From an uncultured Burkholderiales bacterium (GTDB lineage Bacteria; Pseudomonadota; Gammaproteobacteria; Burkholderiales; Burkholderiaceae_C), in NCBI GenBank assembly GCA_903886485.1, contig CAISMH010000012.1, positions 186,001 to 250,000 on the forward strand: a stretch of 64,000 nt of DNA. Reading direction: 5' to 3'. Positions 39,975-49,496 of the stretch are shown in pieces. The position numbers and the translations under genes are program-made. How positions within the stretch are numbered: position 1 is the first letter of the stretch; each line of letters begins with the position of its first letter. The notes beneath the pieces are model-generated. The model saw only the letters and a list, made by a program, of their open reading frames with translations. It was not told the DNA's origin and did not search any database.

Positions 39975-41345
39975 TTATGGGAGCCAACCCAGGCGAACCA
40001 CGTCGTTAAAAAGAGCGAATGCCATCAATGTCACCAGGAGCACCAAACCAGCGCGTTGCATGACATCAAGCCACTGCGCCGCAGGAGGATGCCCTGTGCA
40101 GGCTTCGTAAAGATAATACAACAGGTGCCCACCATCAAGGACGGGCAAAGGCAGTAGGTTAAATACGCCAAGGCTTACGCTGACCAAGGCCAAATACCCC
40201 AAATACGCACCAATACCAAGGTTTGCAGAACGCCCAGCGTAATCAGCCATCGCCAAGGGACCACTCAATTGATCGAGCGAGGCATGGCCCGTGAGCAGGC
40301 GCCCCAACATGTCAAGCGTCATCACACTCACTTGCCATGTTTTTGATACGGCGCTGTGTATTCCATCCCACAAACCCCTCTGAACCCAAACTTTGGCAGG
40401 CGCCTCGCCCACTTGCGCACCGATGCGCCCTAAAAACTTTCCGTCTTGAATGATTTGGTCTGGTTGCACTTGTATGTGAAGCAAATGTCCGTCACGGGAC
40501 ACATCCCAAGTTTGTGTCGCAGGCACTTGCAACTGCCCACTGGCACGCACCAATGCGCGCAAATCAACCGCATCGGCAACCACACGCCCATCGATGCGCA
40601 ACACTTCATCACCGCGCTGTAAACCGGCAGCTTGGGCCGCACCACCGTCTTGAATATTCGCCAAAACAGCACGGCTCCAAGCACCGGCGAAGCCTCGGGC
40701 TTGCCATGCATCAACGCCTTGGCGCATCGCCTCATCTGCGAGCGGCGGCAAACTCAAAACATGTGGACTGGACTTGCCTAGGGGCTGAACCTCTAGGTAC
40801 ACAGGCGAAGCATCTCGCAAAAGCATCCACCACCGCAAGGCCTCTAATGACGCAATGTCTTGCAAATTCTCAGCAGAGGCTCCAGCGCGCAGCACGGTGT
40901 CACCGCTTTGCAAACCTGCGGCTTGCGCCAACGAACCAGCCACAGGCGTGGCGAATGTGGCTTGGGTTTCATATTGACCAACCCAAAAGGTGGCTGCGTA
41001 TAGGCAAGTGGCCAGTAACAAATTGGCCAAAGGCCCAGCCGACACAATGGCGGCTCTTGCCCACAAGGGTTGACGATTCAAGGCCATGAACGCATCTTGT
41101 GGCGGCACATCGGCTTCGCGCTCATCCAACATCTTCACGTAACCACCCAGAGGAATCAGGCTAATCAAAAACTCCGTGTCTTGCCCTGGATGTGGGTTGC
41201 GTGATTTCCAAAGCAGCAAGGGCTTGCCAAAGCCAATCGAGAAGGTGAGCACCTTGACACCACAGGCTACAGCCACGCGGTAATGGCCCCACTCATGCGC
41301 GGTGATGAGCACACCGAGTGCGAATAAAAAGGCCAAAAGCGTCAT
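39975..41345 (-). CDS. rseP: RIP metalloprotease RseP (site-2 protease)
   Basis: 456 residues. The zinc motif H17-E-W-G-H21 sits in the first membrane helix and the L-D-G-G-H motif in a later helix (about 405), both needed for intramembrane cleavage. Two PDZ domains lie between (about 125-200 and 215-300). In E. coli RseP cleaves RseA after DegS and so releases the envelope-stress sigma factor. It is placed between dxr and bamA, as in other proteobacteria. Confidence 0.95.
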   Translation of the reverse strand: MTLLAFLFALGVLITAHEWGHYRVAVACGVKVLTFSIGFGKPLLLWKSRNPHPGQDTEFLISLIPLGGYVKMLDEREADVPPQDAFMALNRQPLWARAAIVSAGPLANLLLATCLYAATFWVGQYETQATFATPVAGSLAQAAGLQSGDTVLRAGASAENLQDIASLEALRWWMLLRDASPVYLEVQPLGKSSPHVLSLPPLADEAMRQGVDAWQARGFAGAWSRAVLANIQDGGAAQAAGLQRGDEVLRIDGRVVADAVDLRALVRASGQLQVPATQTWDVSRDGHLLHIQVQPDQIIQDGKFLGRIGAQVGEAPAKVWVQRGLWDGIHSAVSKTWQVSVMTLDMLGRLLTGHASLDQLSGPLAMADYAGRSANLGIGAYLGYLALVSVSLGVFNLLPLPVLDGGHLLYYLYEACTGHPPAAQWLDVMQRAGLVLLVTLMAFALFNDVVRLGWLP

Positions 41346-41348
41346 GGC

Positions 41349-42554
41349 TTATTTGGCCAAGAGGCGGACCGCATCTTCGGCCACAGCACGGGCTTGCGCG
41401 TCCAACACCAACAAGTCGTCCAACGTGTGCGGCGCAGCAGGTGACAGATGCACCATGCAGCTTTGATTCACATCGTGAATTTGATCGAAACGAATACGGC
41501 GCTCTAAAAATGCCGCAACTGCAATTTCATTGGCAGCATTGAGCACGGCGGTTGTGCCGCGAGGCCCGCGCAAAGCCTCCCAAGCGAGGTGGATGCCCGC
41601 AAATCGCTCTGGATGCCCGTGGTCATCCAAGGTTTCAAAGGTCATGGCCGACAAGGCATGAAAGTCCAGCGCTTGGGCGCCTGAGGCCATGCGCTGCGGC
41701 CAACTCAATCCATAAGCGATGGGCACACGCATGTCCGGGGTACCCAACTGGGCCACCACCGACATGTCGCGGTACTGCACCATCGAATGGATGATGCTTT
41801 GCGGGTGAATCACCACCTCTAAGCGCTCTGGCTGCAAACCAAACAAATAACGCGCTTCAATCACTTCAAGCGCTTTGTTCATCATGGTGGCTGAGTCCAC
41901 CGAAATTTTTCGCCCCATCACCCAGTTGGGGTGGGCGCAGGCTTGCTCCGGCGTCACGTCTTTCAGGGTCTCGATCGCACGCGTGCGAAACGGCCCACCT
42001 GAGGCGGTGAGAATAATTTTTTCCACACGGGCATCCCATGTGGTGACATCTTCTGGCAGCGACTGAAAAATGGCAGAGTGCTCACTGTCAATCGGCAGCA
42101 ACGTGGCACCACCCTGTTGGACGGCCTCCAAAAACACCTCCGCGCCGACGACCAAAGCCTCTTTGTTCGCCAAGAGCAGCCGTTTGCCAGCACGCGCAGC
42201 AGCCAAGCACGGCGATAGGCCTGCTGCACCAACGATGGCGGCCATCACGGCATCCACATCAGGGTGAGAACAGACGTCGTCTAAAGCACTGCTGCCTCTG
42301 AGCACGACCGTACTCAAGCCTTCAGCCTTAAGTTTGTCTTGGAGTTGTTGTGCCGCCAACGCATGCACCATCACGGCAAAGCGTGGTTTGAATTGCGCGC
42401 ATTGGCGCAGCATCAAATCCACTTGGGTAGCCCCCGTGAGCGCAAAAACTTGGAATCGCACTGGGTGACGTGCTATCACGTCCAAAGTGTTGGTGCCAAT
42501 CGAGCCGGTGGAGCCCAGCACCGTTATGTGTTGTTGCTTTGCGTCTGTGCTCAT
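41349..42554 (-). CDS. dxr: 1-deoxy-D-xylulose 5-phosphate reductoisomerase
   Basis: 401 residues from the ATG at 42554; a GTG three codons upstream overlaps the cdsA stop and is an alternative. The NADPH loop is L-G-S-T-G-S-I-G-T-N (near 14), followed by L-A-N-K-E-A-L-V near 125, the metal and substrate region D-S-E-H-S-A near 155, and V-M-G-R-K-I-S-V-D-S-A-T near 215. It makes MEP, the committed precursor of isoprenoids. ispD and ispF of the same pathway are at 57.5-58.7 kb. Confidence 0.96.
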   Translation of the reverse strand: MSTDAKQQHITVLGSTGSIGTNTLDVIARHPVRFQVFALTGATQVDLMLRQCAQFKPRFAVMVHALAAQQLQDKLKAEGLSTVVLRGSSALDDVCSHPDVDAVMAAIVGAAGLSPCLAAARAGKRLLLANKEALVVGAEVFLEAVQQGGATLLPIDSEHSAIFQSLPEDVTTWDARVEKIILTASGGPFRTRAIETLKDVTPEQACAHPNWVMGRKISVDSATMMNKALEVIEARYLFGLQPERLEVVIHPQSIIHSMVQYRDMSVVAQLGTPDMRVPIAYGLSWPQRMASGAQALDFHALSAMTFETLDDHGHPERFAGIHLAWEALRGPRGTTAVLNAANEIAVAAFLERRIRFDQIHDVNQSCMVHLSPAAPHTLDDLLVLDAQARAVAEDAVRLLAK

Positions 42555-42559
42555 CTCGG

Positions 42560-43396
42560 TCACACCGATTGCGCCAGCATCAGGGCCAAGGGCAGTGTGG
42601 GCAGCAAAGCATCCACGCGATCCAACACGCCACCATGACCTGGCAACAACTGGCTGCTGTCTTTCATGCCAGCACTGCGCTTGACCAAGGACTCTACCAA
42701 GTCACCCGCCACACTCATCAGGGTCAGGAACAGAACCGCCAACACCAAGAACGGTGCGCCACGGCTGTTCAAGCGGCTGTAAAGACTGGGGCTGTCCACT
42801 GGGTAGTGCCCGTCCACCCAAATCCACACACAAGCCATGAGCAGCACGCCAAGCATGCCACCCCAAACACCTTCCCAACTTTTGCCGGGACTGATAGCGG
42901 GCGCCAATTTGCGTTGACCCAAAGCGCGGCCTGAGAAGTACGCGGCAATGTCCGCCATCCAGACCAAGAACAGCACCGACAACAAAAAGTTCACGCCCAT
43001 GACTTTGGCTTGGTACAAGGCCACCCATGTGAGCCACAGCGCCAGTACGCCCATGACCAAGCGCAGCACACGTGAAATGGAGGCCCAGTGTTCAACACCA
43101 TGACGGATCAACCAAGCAGCCACCAACACCCAAGCGGCACCTGTGATGTTCCACACTTGGGCTGGCGCGTCATAAGCCCAGCGAGCTGACCACGCATACA
43201 AGCAAAGCATGACGCACACAGCAGCGACACGCAACGAACCACGCATGGCAAAGCCGTTGAGACGCCCCCACTCCCAGGCACCTGCGGCAATCAACACAAG
43301 ACTCAGACCTGCCAAAGGCTCTGCGGTGGTCGCCAGCAACGCAGGCAACAAAAGCGCCAACAGAACTAGCGCGGTGATGATGCGTTGCTTCAACAT
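42560..43396 (-). CDS. cdsA: Phosphatidate cytidylyltransferase
   Basis: 278 residues with about seven membrane helices and the C-terminal CdsA signature around K-R-S-A-G-M-K-D-S-S-x-L-L-P-G-H-G-G-x-L-D-R (about 240-262). It makes CDP-diacylglycerol, the precursor of membrane phospholipids. It begins only 6 bp after the frr stop. uppS, which usually sits between frr and cdsA, is missing. Confidence 0.95.
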   Translation of the reverse strand: MLKQRIITALVLLALLLPALLATTAEPLAGLSLVLIAAGAWEWGRLNGFAMRGSLRVAAVCVMLCLYAWSARWAYDAPAQVWNITGAAWVLVAAWLIRHGVEHWASISRVLRLVMGVLALWLTWVALYQAKVMGVNFLLSVLFLVWMADIAAYFSGRALGQRKLAPAISPGKSWEGVWGGMLGVLLMACVWIWVDGHYPVDSPSLYSRLNSRGAPFLVLAVLFLTLMSVAGDLVESLVKRSAGMKDSSQLLPGHGGVLDRVDALLPTLPLALMLAQSV

Positions 43397-43402
43397 ACGG
43401 GC

Positions 43403-43963
43403 TTAGACCGCCATGATTTCGTGTTCTTTGCTGGCGATGAGCTTGTCGATCTCAGCAATGTGGGTATCCGTGACTTTTTGAATGTCTGCTTCAGCGCGTT
43501 TTTGATCGTCTTCAGAAGCGAGCTTGTCTTTGACCAGCTTCTTCACAGACTCGTTGGCATCGCGACGAAGATTGCGCACAGCGACTTTGGCAGTCTCACC
43601 TTCGGTGCGGACCACTTTCGTGAGTTCTTTGCGGCGCTCTTCCGACATGGGCGGCATTGGTACGCGAATCAATTCGCCCATGGACGATGGGTTCAAACCC
43701 AAGTCGCTGTCACGGATGGCTTTTTCGATTTTGGCGCCCATGGGCTTTTCCCAAGGTTGCACGCTCAAAGTACGTGCGTCGAGCAATGACACGTTGGCCA
43801 CTTGGCTGATGGGCACCATCGAGCCGTAGTAATCGACTTGCACGGTGTCAAGCAACGAAGGGCTGGGACGGCCGGTACGAATTTTGGTCAAGCTGTTGCT
43901 AAAAGCCGCAATGGATTGGTCCATTTTGGTTTCGGTGGTTTTTTTGATGTCAGCGATGGTCAT
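43403..43963 (-). CDS. frr: Ribosome recycling factor
   Basis: 186 residues with an AGGAG ribosome-binding site. The sequence shows the RRF pattern: helix 1 with [11 protein letters not shown] near residue 31, then [12 protein letters not shown] near 58, and [13 protein letters not shown] near 107. With EF-G it splits post-termination ribosomes. It lies 47 bp after pyrH in the rpsB-tsf-pyrH-frr cluster. Confidence 0.96.
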   Translation of the reverse strand: MTIADIKKTTETKMDQSIAAFSNSLTKIRTGRPSPSLLDTVQVDYYGSMVPISQVANVSLLDARTLSVQPWEKPMGAKIEKAIRDSDLGLNPSSMGELIRVPMPPMSEERRKELTKVVRTEGETAKVAVRNLRRDANESVKKLVKDKLASEDDQKRAEADIQKVTDTHIAEIDKLIASKEHEIMAV

Positions 43964-44010
43964 GTTGTGCTCCTGAGGCAGCGCAGTGTGAGGTTCAAAA
44001 AATAGGGGCT

Positions 44011-44733
44011 TTAGGCGTGCACCAGGGTGCCCTCGTCTTCGCCCATGACGACGCGTTTGAGCGCACCGTTCTTGAAAATAGAGAACACCTTGATCGGCAG
44101 CTTTTGATCACGGCACAACGCAAAGGCGGTGGCGTCCATGATGCCAAGATTTTGGCCGATGGCGTCGTCGAAACTGATTTCGGTGTAACGCGTGGCGTTG
44201 GGATCTTTCTTGGGGTCTGCGGTGTAAACGCCGTCAACCTTGGTGGCTTTGAGCACCATCTCGGCACCGATTTCAGCGCCACGCAAAGCGGCAGCGGTGT
44301 CTGTCGTGAAGAACGGGTTACCCGTACCCGCCGCGAACACAACCACCTTGCCCTCTTCGAGGTATTGCAAAGCTTTGGGACGGACATAGGGCTCGACCAC
44401 TTGGTCAATCGCGATGGCGGACATGACACGTGCGGTCAACCCTGTTTTGTTCATCGCATCGGCCAAGGCCAACGAGTTCATCACCGTGGCCAACATGCCC
44501 ATGTAGTCGGCTGTCGCGCGATCCATGCCGACAGACCCGCCAGCCACACCTCGGAAGATGTTGCCGCCACCGATGACGATGGCAACTTCAACGCCAAGGT
44601 TGATGACTTCCGTGACCTCGTCCACGATGCGAACAATGGTGGCGCGGTTGATACCGAACGCATCGTCGCCCATCAAGGCCTCTCCGGACAGCTTGAGCAA
44701 AATACGCTTGTAGGCTGGCTTGGGTGAGGTCAT
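44011..44733 (-). CDS. pyrH: Uridylate kinase
   Basis: 240 residues of the amino-acid-kinase fold. It opens with [13 protein letters not shown], has the G-G-G-N-I-F-R-G phosphate loop near residue 53 and the [13 protein letters not shown] nucleotide region near 137. It phosphorylates UMP to UDP and feeds PyrG, encoded at 5.4 kb. A terminator separates it from tsf, so it probably has its own promoter as well as read-through. Confidence 0.96.
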   Translation of the reverse strand: MTSPKPAYKRILLKLSGEALMGDDAFGINRATIVRIVDEVTEVINLGVEVAIVIGGGNIFRGVAGGSVGMDRATADYMGMLATVMNSLALADAMNKTGLTARVMSAIAIDQVVEPYVRPKALQYLEEGKVVVFAAGTGNPFFTTDTAAALRGAEIGAEMVLKATKVDGVYTADPKKDPNATRYTEISFDDAIGQNLGIMDATAFALCRDQKLPIKVFSIFKNGALKRVVMGEDEGTLVHA

Positions 44734-44778
44734 GAAAAGGCTCCTTATGTATGCGATGGAATTGATGTACGGAATATC

Positions 44779-44803
44779 AAAAGGGGAGCCTAAGCCCCCC
44801 TTT
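44779..44803 (-). terminator. Terminator between tsf and pyrH
   Basis: An inverted repeat with AAAGGGG and CCCCTTT arms followed on the minus strand by a T run. It lies just after the tsf stop and would end or attenuate the rpsB-tsf transcript. Confidence 0.65.
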
Positions 44804-44808
44804 GTTTT

Positions 44809-45702
44809 TTAAGCAGACTGCTTAGCAGCAGCAACTTGCGCAGCCACTTCGGCAGCGAAGTCGTCGACCTTCTTCTCGATGCCCTCACCCACAACATAGA
44901 GGGTGAAAGAAGCTACGTGGGTGTTGGCAGCCTTGAGCATTTGCTCAACGCTTTGCTTGTCGTTCTTGACGAAGGTTTGGTTGAACAAAGACACCTCTTT
45001 GAGGTACTTCTGCACAGAACCTTCAATCATCTTGGCGGTGATGTCAGCAGGCTTACCAGACTCAGCAGCTTTGGCTGCGGCAACTGAACGCTCTTTTTCG
45101 ATCAGATCAGCAGGCACATCAGCGCTGGTCAAAGCCACGGGCTTCATCGCTGCCACGTGCATCGCCACATCCTTAGCGGCAGCTTCATCGCCGTCGAACT
45201 CGACGATCACACCAATGCGTGTGCCGTGCAAGTAAGCCGCCAACTTGTGTGCGCCATCGAAACGCTTGAAGCGACGAAAGCTCATGTTCTCGCCAATCTT
45301 GCCAATCAAACCTTTGCGCACGTCCTCGAGCGTTGGGCCAAAGCCATCTTGGCTGTATGGCAACACACCCATGGCTTCCACAGAAGCGGGGTTGTGCTTG
45401 GCGATCAGTTCAGCAGCCGCTTGGGCCAAAGCCAAAAAGCTGTCGTTCTTGGTCACAAAGTCAGTTTCGCAGTTCACTTCCAACAAAGCGCCTGTGTTGC
45501 CACTGATGTAGCTAGAGACAACGCCTTCAGCGGTGACGCGGCTAGAGGCCTTGCCAGCTTTGCTGCCGAGCTTGACGCGCAGCAACTCTTCTGCTTTGGC
45601 CATGTCGCCATCGGCCTCAGTCAGAGCTTTTTTGCACTCCATCATGGGAGCGTCAGTTTTTCCGCGCAGTTCAGCGACCATGCTTGCGGTGATTGCAGCC
45701 AT
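44809..45702 (-). CDS. tsf: Translation elongation factor Ts
   Basis: 297 residues with a GGAG ribosome-binding site. The N-terminal UBA-like domain is followed by the contact motif T-D-F-V near residue 81 in [11 protein letters not shown], and two core subdomains. It recycles EF-Tu by nucleotide exchange. It follows rpsB with a hairpin attenuator between, the usual rpsB-tsf arrangement. Confidence 0.97.
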   Translation of the reverse strand: MAAITASMVAELRGKTDAPMMECKKALTEADGDMAKAEELLRVKLGSKAGKASSRVTAEGVVSSYISGNTGALLEVNCETDFVTKNDSFLALAQAAAELIAKHNPASVEAMGVLPYSQDGFGPTLEDVRKGLIGKIGENMSFRRFKRFDGAHKLAAYLHGTRIGVIVEFDGDEAAAKDVAMHVAAMKPVALTSADVPADLIEKERSVAAAKAAESGKPADITAKMIEGSVQKYLKEVSLFNQTFVKNDKQSVEQMLKAANTHVASFTLYVVGEGIEKKVDDFAAEVAAQVAAAKQSA

Positions 45703-45741
45703 TTAAATTCTCCGTATTCAGTTCAAAACAATTTGGGTGTG

Positions 45742-45767
45742 AAAAAGGGGCTTCACAAGCCCCTTTT
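45742..45767 (-). terminator. Hairpin attenuator between rpsB and tsf
   Basis: An 11-bp perfect stem, AAAAGGGGCTT/AAGCCCCTTTT, with a 3-nt loop and T residues after it on the minus strand. It would allow partial termination so that S2 and EF-Ts are made in different amounts. Confidence 0.8.
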
Positions 45768-45785
45768 CAAGCTTGGGTTGCGCGA

Positions 45786-46526
45786 TTAAGCAGCGACTTC
45801 AACAAACTCTTCGCCGCCTTCGGTCACAGCTTTGACCAAGTCGTTAGTGGCGTTGGCACGACCTTCGATGATCGCGTCTGCGATACCGCGTGCGTACAAA
45901 GTCACAGCCTTAGAAGAGTCATCATTGCCAGGAATGATGTAGTCGATACCTTCGGGTGAGTGGTTGGAGTCCACCACGCCGATCAATGGGATGCCCAATT
46001 TCTTGGCTTCCGCGATGGCAATCTTGTGGTAGCCAACGTCGATCACGAAAATCGCATCAGGCAACACAGCCATATCTTGAATACCGCCGATGTCTTTTTC
46101 GAGCTTTTCCATTTCGCGCTTGAACATCAGTTGTTCTTTTTTAGACAAAGCATCCAAACCAGCTTCTTGCTGGATCTTCATGTCTTTCAAACGCTTGATG
46201 GACGTCTTGACGGTTTTGAAGTTGGTCAACATGCCGCCCAACCAACGTTGGTCGACGTAAGGCACGCCCGCACGTTGCGCTTCAGCAGCAACGATCTCGC
46301 GGGATTGACGCTTTGTACCGATCATCAACACGGTGCCACGGTTCGCAGACAACTGCTTGACGAACTTGATGGCGTCTTGGAACATCGGCAACGATTTTTC
46401 CAAGTTGATGATGTGAATTTTGTTGCGATGACCGAAGATGAACGGGGACATCTTGGGGTTCCAGAAGCGGGTTTGGTGACCAAAGTGGACACCGGCTTCC
46501 AGCATTTCGCGCATAGTGACTGACAT
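45786..46526 (-). CDS. rpsB: 30S ribosomal protein S2
   Basis: 246 residues from the ATG at 46526, preceded by a GGAG site; a 54-codon longer frame is not like S2. The N-terminus [18 protein letters not shown] and the P-D-A-I-F-V-I-D-V segment near 155 are diagnostic. The 214-bp gap to the divergent dehydrogenase gene must contain its promoter; a minus-strand TAGAAT at 46684-46679 is a candidate -10, with a leader of about 145 nt that could carry S2 autoregulation. Confidence 0.97.
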   Translation of the reverse strand: MSVTMREMLEAGVHFGHQTRFWNPKMSPFIFGHRNKIHIINLEKSLPMFQDAIKFVKQLSANRGTVLMIGTKRQSREIVAAEAQRAGVPYVDQRWLGGMLTNFKTVKTSIKRLKDMKIQQEAGLDALSKKEQLMFKREMEKLEKDIGGIQDMAVLPDAIFVIDVGYHKIAIAEAKKLGIPLIGVVDSNHSPEGIDYIIPGNDDSSKAVTLYARGIADAIIEGRANATNDLVKAVTEGGEEFVEVAA

Positions 46527-46740
46527 AGAGATACTCCAAAGGTTGGGTCTAAAATCCAGCCCATCATCACCGCAAGTTTTTAGTTTTAAAAACTCTTGGC
46601 AACACCTTGATTGGACTGGTTTGCGAGTGATGTTTGTCCGAACTTGAGACAAAGCCTCAACCTCGGAAAAACCCAATGATTCTAGCACAGCAATACATGC
46701 CCCCTACCCCTTTTCACCTGCCTTGCACAAGGATTGACGC

Positions 46741-47994
46741 ATGAAGGTCGCCGTGATTGGCGCAGGCGTGATCGGCGTCACCACCGCTTACGAACTCGCC
46801 GCCCAAGGGCATCAGGTCCATGTGTTTGAGCGCAATGGCGCAACCGCAGAAGAATGCAGCTTTGCCAACACCGGCATCACCTCGGCGGGCTACACCGCAC
46901 CTTGGGCCAAGCCGGGCGTCATCAAACACGTGCTATCGCACCTTTGGCAACGCGACACGCCGCTGCGCTTCACAAGCCCTCGTATGGCCGACTGGCGTTG
47001 GTTATGGCAAATGCGCAAAGCCTGCGACAGCATCACTTTCGCGCGCAACCGTGCCAGCATGCTGCGCTTGGCCGAGTACAGCACCCATCGTATGCGCACG
47101 CTGACCGATACCTTGAACTTGGAGTACGAACGCAGCCAAGGTTTCATGGTGTTGTTGCGTAACGAGCGGGAGAGCAAACTCATGCAAGCCTCGCTGGAGG
47201 TGCTGCGCGATGCGGGACTGGGCTTCAAAACCTTGAATGCCGAACAAGCCAGAGCCATAGAACCAGCTCTCAATCCAGAAACAACACTGGCCCAGGCCAT
47301 CCATTTTCCAGACGACGAAGTGGGCAACTGTCGCCAATTCACATTGCTAATGAAAAGCGAAGCTGAGTCCCTAGGGACGAAGTTTCATTTCAATACACCT
47401 GTGCTGCCCCTGTCTGCCGCACAGCCCAAAACCATTCGAACCTCAGAGCGCGACATTGGCGAAAAGTTTGACGCTGTCGTGGTGTGCGCGGGCTTGGCCA
47501 GCGCTCAGTTGTTGCGCCCGCTGGGTTTGCGTATCCCGCTCGCAGCGGTCCACGGTTACACCATCAGCGCAGCCGTGCGCGAGCCGCTAGACGCGCCACG
47601 TAGCGGCGTTATCGATGAGCAATACAAAGTAGCAATCAGTCGATTGGGGCAACGAGTGCGGGTATCGGGTGGCTCAGAGATTGGTGGCGACGCAAAGCGC
47701 CACGATGCGGCCAGTATCAAAACTCTGTACCGAGTTCTGGACGACTGGTTTCCGGGCGCTGCACGCACACAAGACAACGTTCAAGTCTGGAAAGGTTCAC
47801 GGCCCATGCTGCCAGATGGCCCCCCCATCATCGGCGCCAGTGGTATTTCGGGCGTGTGGCTGAACCTGGGTCACGGAGCCAACGGCTGGGCCTTGGCTTG
47901 TGGCAGTGCTCGCGCAGTCGCCGACAGTATCGAAGGCAAAAAAACTGACATCGATTTGCAAGGCTTGGGCCTTGAACGGCTCCACCTTCAGTGA
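46741..47994 (+). CDS. D-amino acid dehydrogenase-like FAD oxidoreductase (DadA family)
   Basis: 417 residues. The FAD-binding Rossmann motif V-I-G-A-G-V-I-G-V-T-T-A-Y-E-L is at residues 5-19, followed by the acidic residue of V-H-V-F-E-R. The DAO-family features A-N-T-G-I-T-S-A-G-Y and the C-terminal G-H-G-A-N-G-W near 380 place it with the DadA small subunit, which oxidises D-amino acids to keto acids and passes electrons to the respiratory chain. The substrate is not proved. Its stop overlaps the start of the NAD(P)H-hydrate repair gene. Confidence 0.82.
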   Translation: MKVAVIGAGVIGVTTAYELAAQGHQVHVFERNGATAEECSFANTGITSAGYTAPWAKPGVIKHVLSHLWQRDTPLRFTSPRMADWRWLWQMRKACDSITFARNRASMLRLAEYSTHRMRTLTDTLNLEYERSQGFMVLLRNERESKLMQASLEVLRDAGLGFKTLNAEQARAIEPALNPETTLAQAIHFPDDEVGNCRQFTLLMKSEAESLGTKFHFNTPVLPLSAAQPKTIRTSERDIGEKFDAVVVCAGLASAQLLRPLGLRIPLAAVHGYTISAAVREPLDAPRSGVIDEQYKVAISRLGQRVRVSGGSEIGGDAKRHDAASIKTLYRVLDDWFPGAARTQDNVQVWKGSRPMLPDGPPIIGASGISGVWLNLGHGANGWALACGSARAVADSIEGKKTDIDLQGLGLERLHLQ

Positions 47995-49481
47995 TGTCGT
48001 TCGCCAGATCAACGCAAACACTCGATAGCCAAGCCTCTTGGCCTCTGCATTCGATTGCACAAACACAGGCGATTGAGCATCAAGCGCAAGCTGCGCTCCC
48101 CCCACACACACTGATGCAACGAGCAGGATTGGCCACAGCGCAACTGGCCTTAGCCATCGCGCCACATGCACACACAATTTGGATTGCGTGTGGTCCAGGC
48201 AACAACGGTGGCGACGGGTTGGAAGCTGCCATTCATTTGCACGCTTGGGGCAAACATCCCATCGTCACATGGCCGGGCCAAGCAGGCCATGCGCCAGTCG
48301 ATGCGCAACACGCATGGCAGCGAGCCGTGGGTGCTGGTGTCAAATTTGCCGAACACGCACCAGACCAGTTTGACCTTGCCATCGACGCCCTGCTCGGCAT
48401 CGGCGCCCAGCGTGCGCCCGACGGACTGATGGCGCAATGGCTGAACGCCATGCAAAGTAGCTCAGTGCCCGTGCTGTGTGTGGATGTACCCACAGGCCTA
48501 TTGGCAGACACGGGCGAATGGCTGGGCGCTCCCAGCCTCCATCAAACCCATACGACAACACAACGTCACACCTTGAGCTTGCTCACACTCAAGCCAGGAC
48601 TGTTCACCGCCGATGGTCGTGATGCGGCAGGCCAAGTTTGGCTGAACACCCTCGGCGTAGATACCGAGCTCGCACCCGCAACAGCTTGGCTACAAAAAAG
48701 AGCGCCTGTGCGCGCTTCACGCGCGCACAACAGCCACAAAGGTAGTTTTGGTCATGTGGCCATCCTTGGGGGATCTGCTGGAATGTCAGGCGCAGCCGCA
48801 CTGGCGGGTCTGGCCGCTTTGCATGGCGGCGCTGGCCGCGTGTTGGTGGGCGTGATGGATGAAACGGCCAGACCATCGATCGCGGCGGCGCACCCAGCCC
48901 TGATGGTTCGCTCACCCACAGAACTGTCGCTGCACGAGTCCACCGTGGTGTGCGGCTGCGGTGGCGGTGATGCGGTGCATGCGCTACTGCCCCATGTGCT
49001 GTCATCCTCACAACAACTGGTGTTGGATGCAGATGCCTTGAACGCGATTGCACGCAACACATCGCTGCAACATTTGCTCAAACAACGCAACCATCGTCAC
49101 AAGCCGACCGTGCTCACACCTCATCCGCTTGAGGCTGCTCGACTGCTCAACTGCTCGGTCAAAGAAGTACAAAAAAATCGCTTGCATGCCGCCCAGCAAC
49201 TGGCGGATGTTTTTCAATGTGTGGTGGTCCTCAAAGGGTCGGGCAGCATCGTGACGAGTCACAAACACCAGCCCATCATCAACGCCTCAGGCAACGCACA
49301 GCTGGCCACAGCAGGCACCGGCGATGTATTGGCGGGTTTGATCGCTGCGTATATTGCCCGCAGCGAAGATGCGTTTGTTGCCTGCTGCCAAGCCGTGTTC
49401 TCACACGGGCATGTGGCGGACATGTGGCCGGCTGAGGGCGTCGCACTCGATGCCGCATGGCTAGCGGCCTCGGTGCGTTAA
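47994..49481 (+). CDS. nnr: Bifunctional NAD(P)H-hydrate epimerase/ADP-dependent dehydratase
   Basis: 495 residues from the ATG at 47994; a GTG directly before it is also in frame. The N-terminal YjeF epimerase domain (about 15-215) has C-G-P-G-N-N-G-G-D-G and D-A-L-L-G-I-G. The C-terminal ribokinase-like dehydratase domain has K-G-S-F-G-H-V near 247, T-P-H-P-L-E-A near 378 and A-G-T-G-D-V-L-A-G near 441. It repairs hydrated NADH and NADPH. The dadA stop overlaps the start, so the genes are coupled. It converges with rnr. Confidence 0.94.
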   Translation: MSFARSTQTLDSQASWPLHSIAQTQAIEHQAQAALPPHTLMQRAGLATAQLALAIAPHAHTIWIACGPGNNGGDGLEAAIHLHAWGKHPIVTWPGQAGHAPVDAQHAWQRAVGAGVKFAEHAPDQFDLAIDALLGIGAQRAPDGLMAQWLNAMQSSSVPVLCVDVPTGLLADTGEWLGAPSLHQTHTTTQRHTLSLLTLKPGLFTADGRDAAGQVWLNTLGVDTELAPATAWLQKRAPVRASRAHNSHKGSFGHVAILGGSAGMSGAAALAGLAALHGGAGRVLVGVMDETARPSIAAAHPALMVRSPTELSLHESTVVCGCGGGDAVHALLPHVLSSSQQLVLDADALNAIARNTSLQHLLKQRNHRHKPTVLTPHPLEAARLLNCSVKEVQKNRLHAAQQLADVFQCVVVLKGSGSIVTSHKHQPIINASGNAQLATAGTGDVLAGLIAAYIARSEDAFVACCQAVFSHGHVADMWPAEGVALDAAWLAASVR

Positions 49482-49496
49482 AGCGCAACAGCTACT

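Noticed and set aside
46527..46740. A known S2-leader RNA motif upstream of rpsB
   Set aside because: The leader is long enough, but I could not match a described rpsB leader structure by eye.
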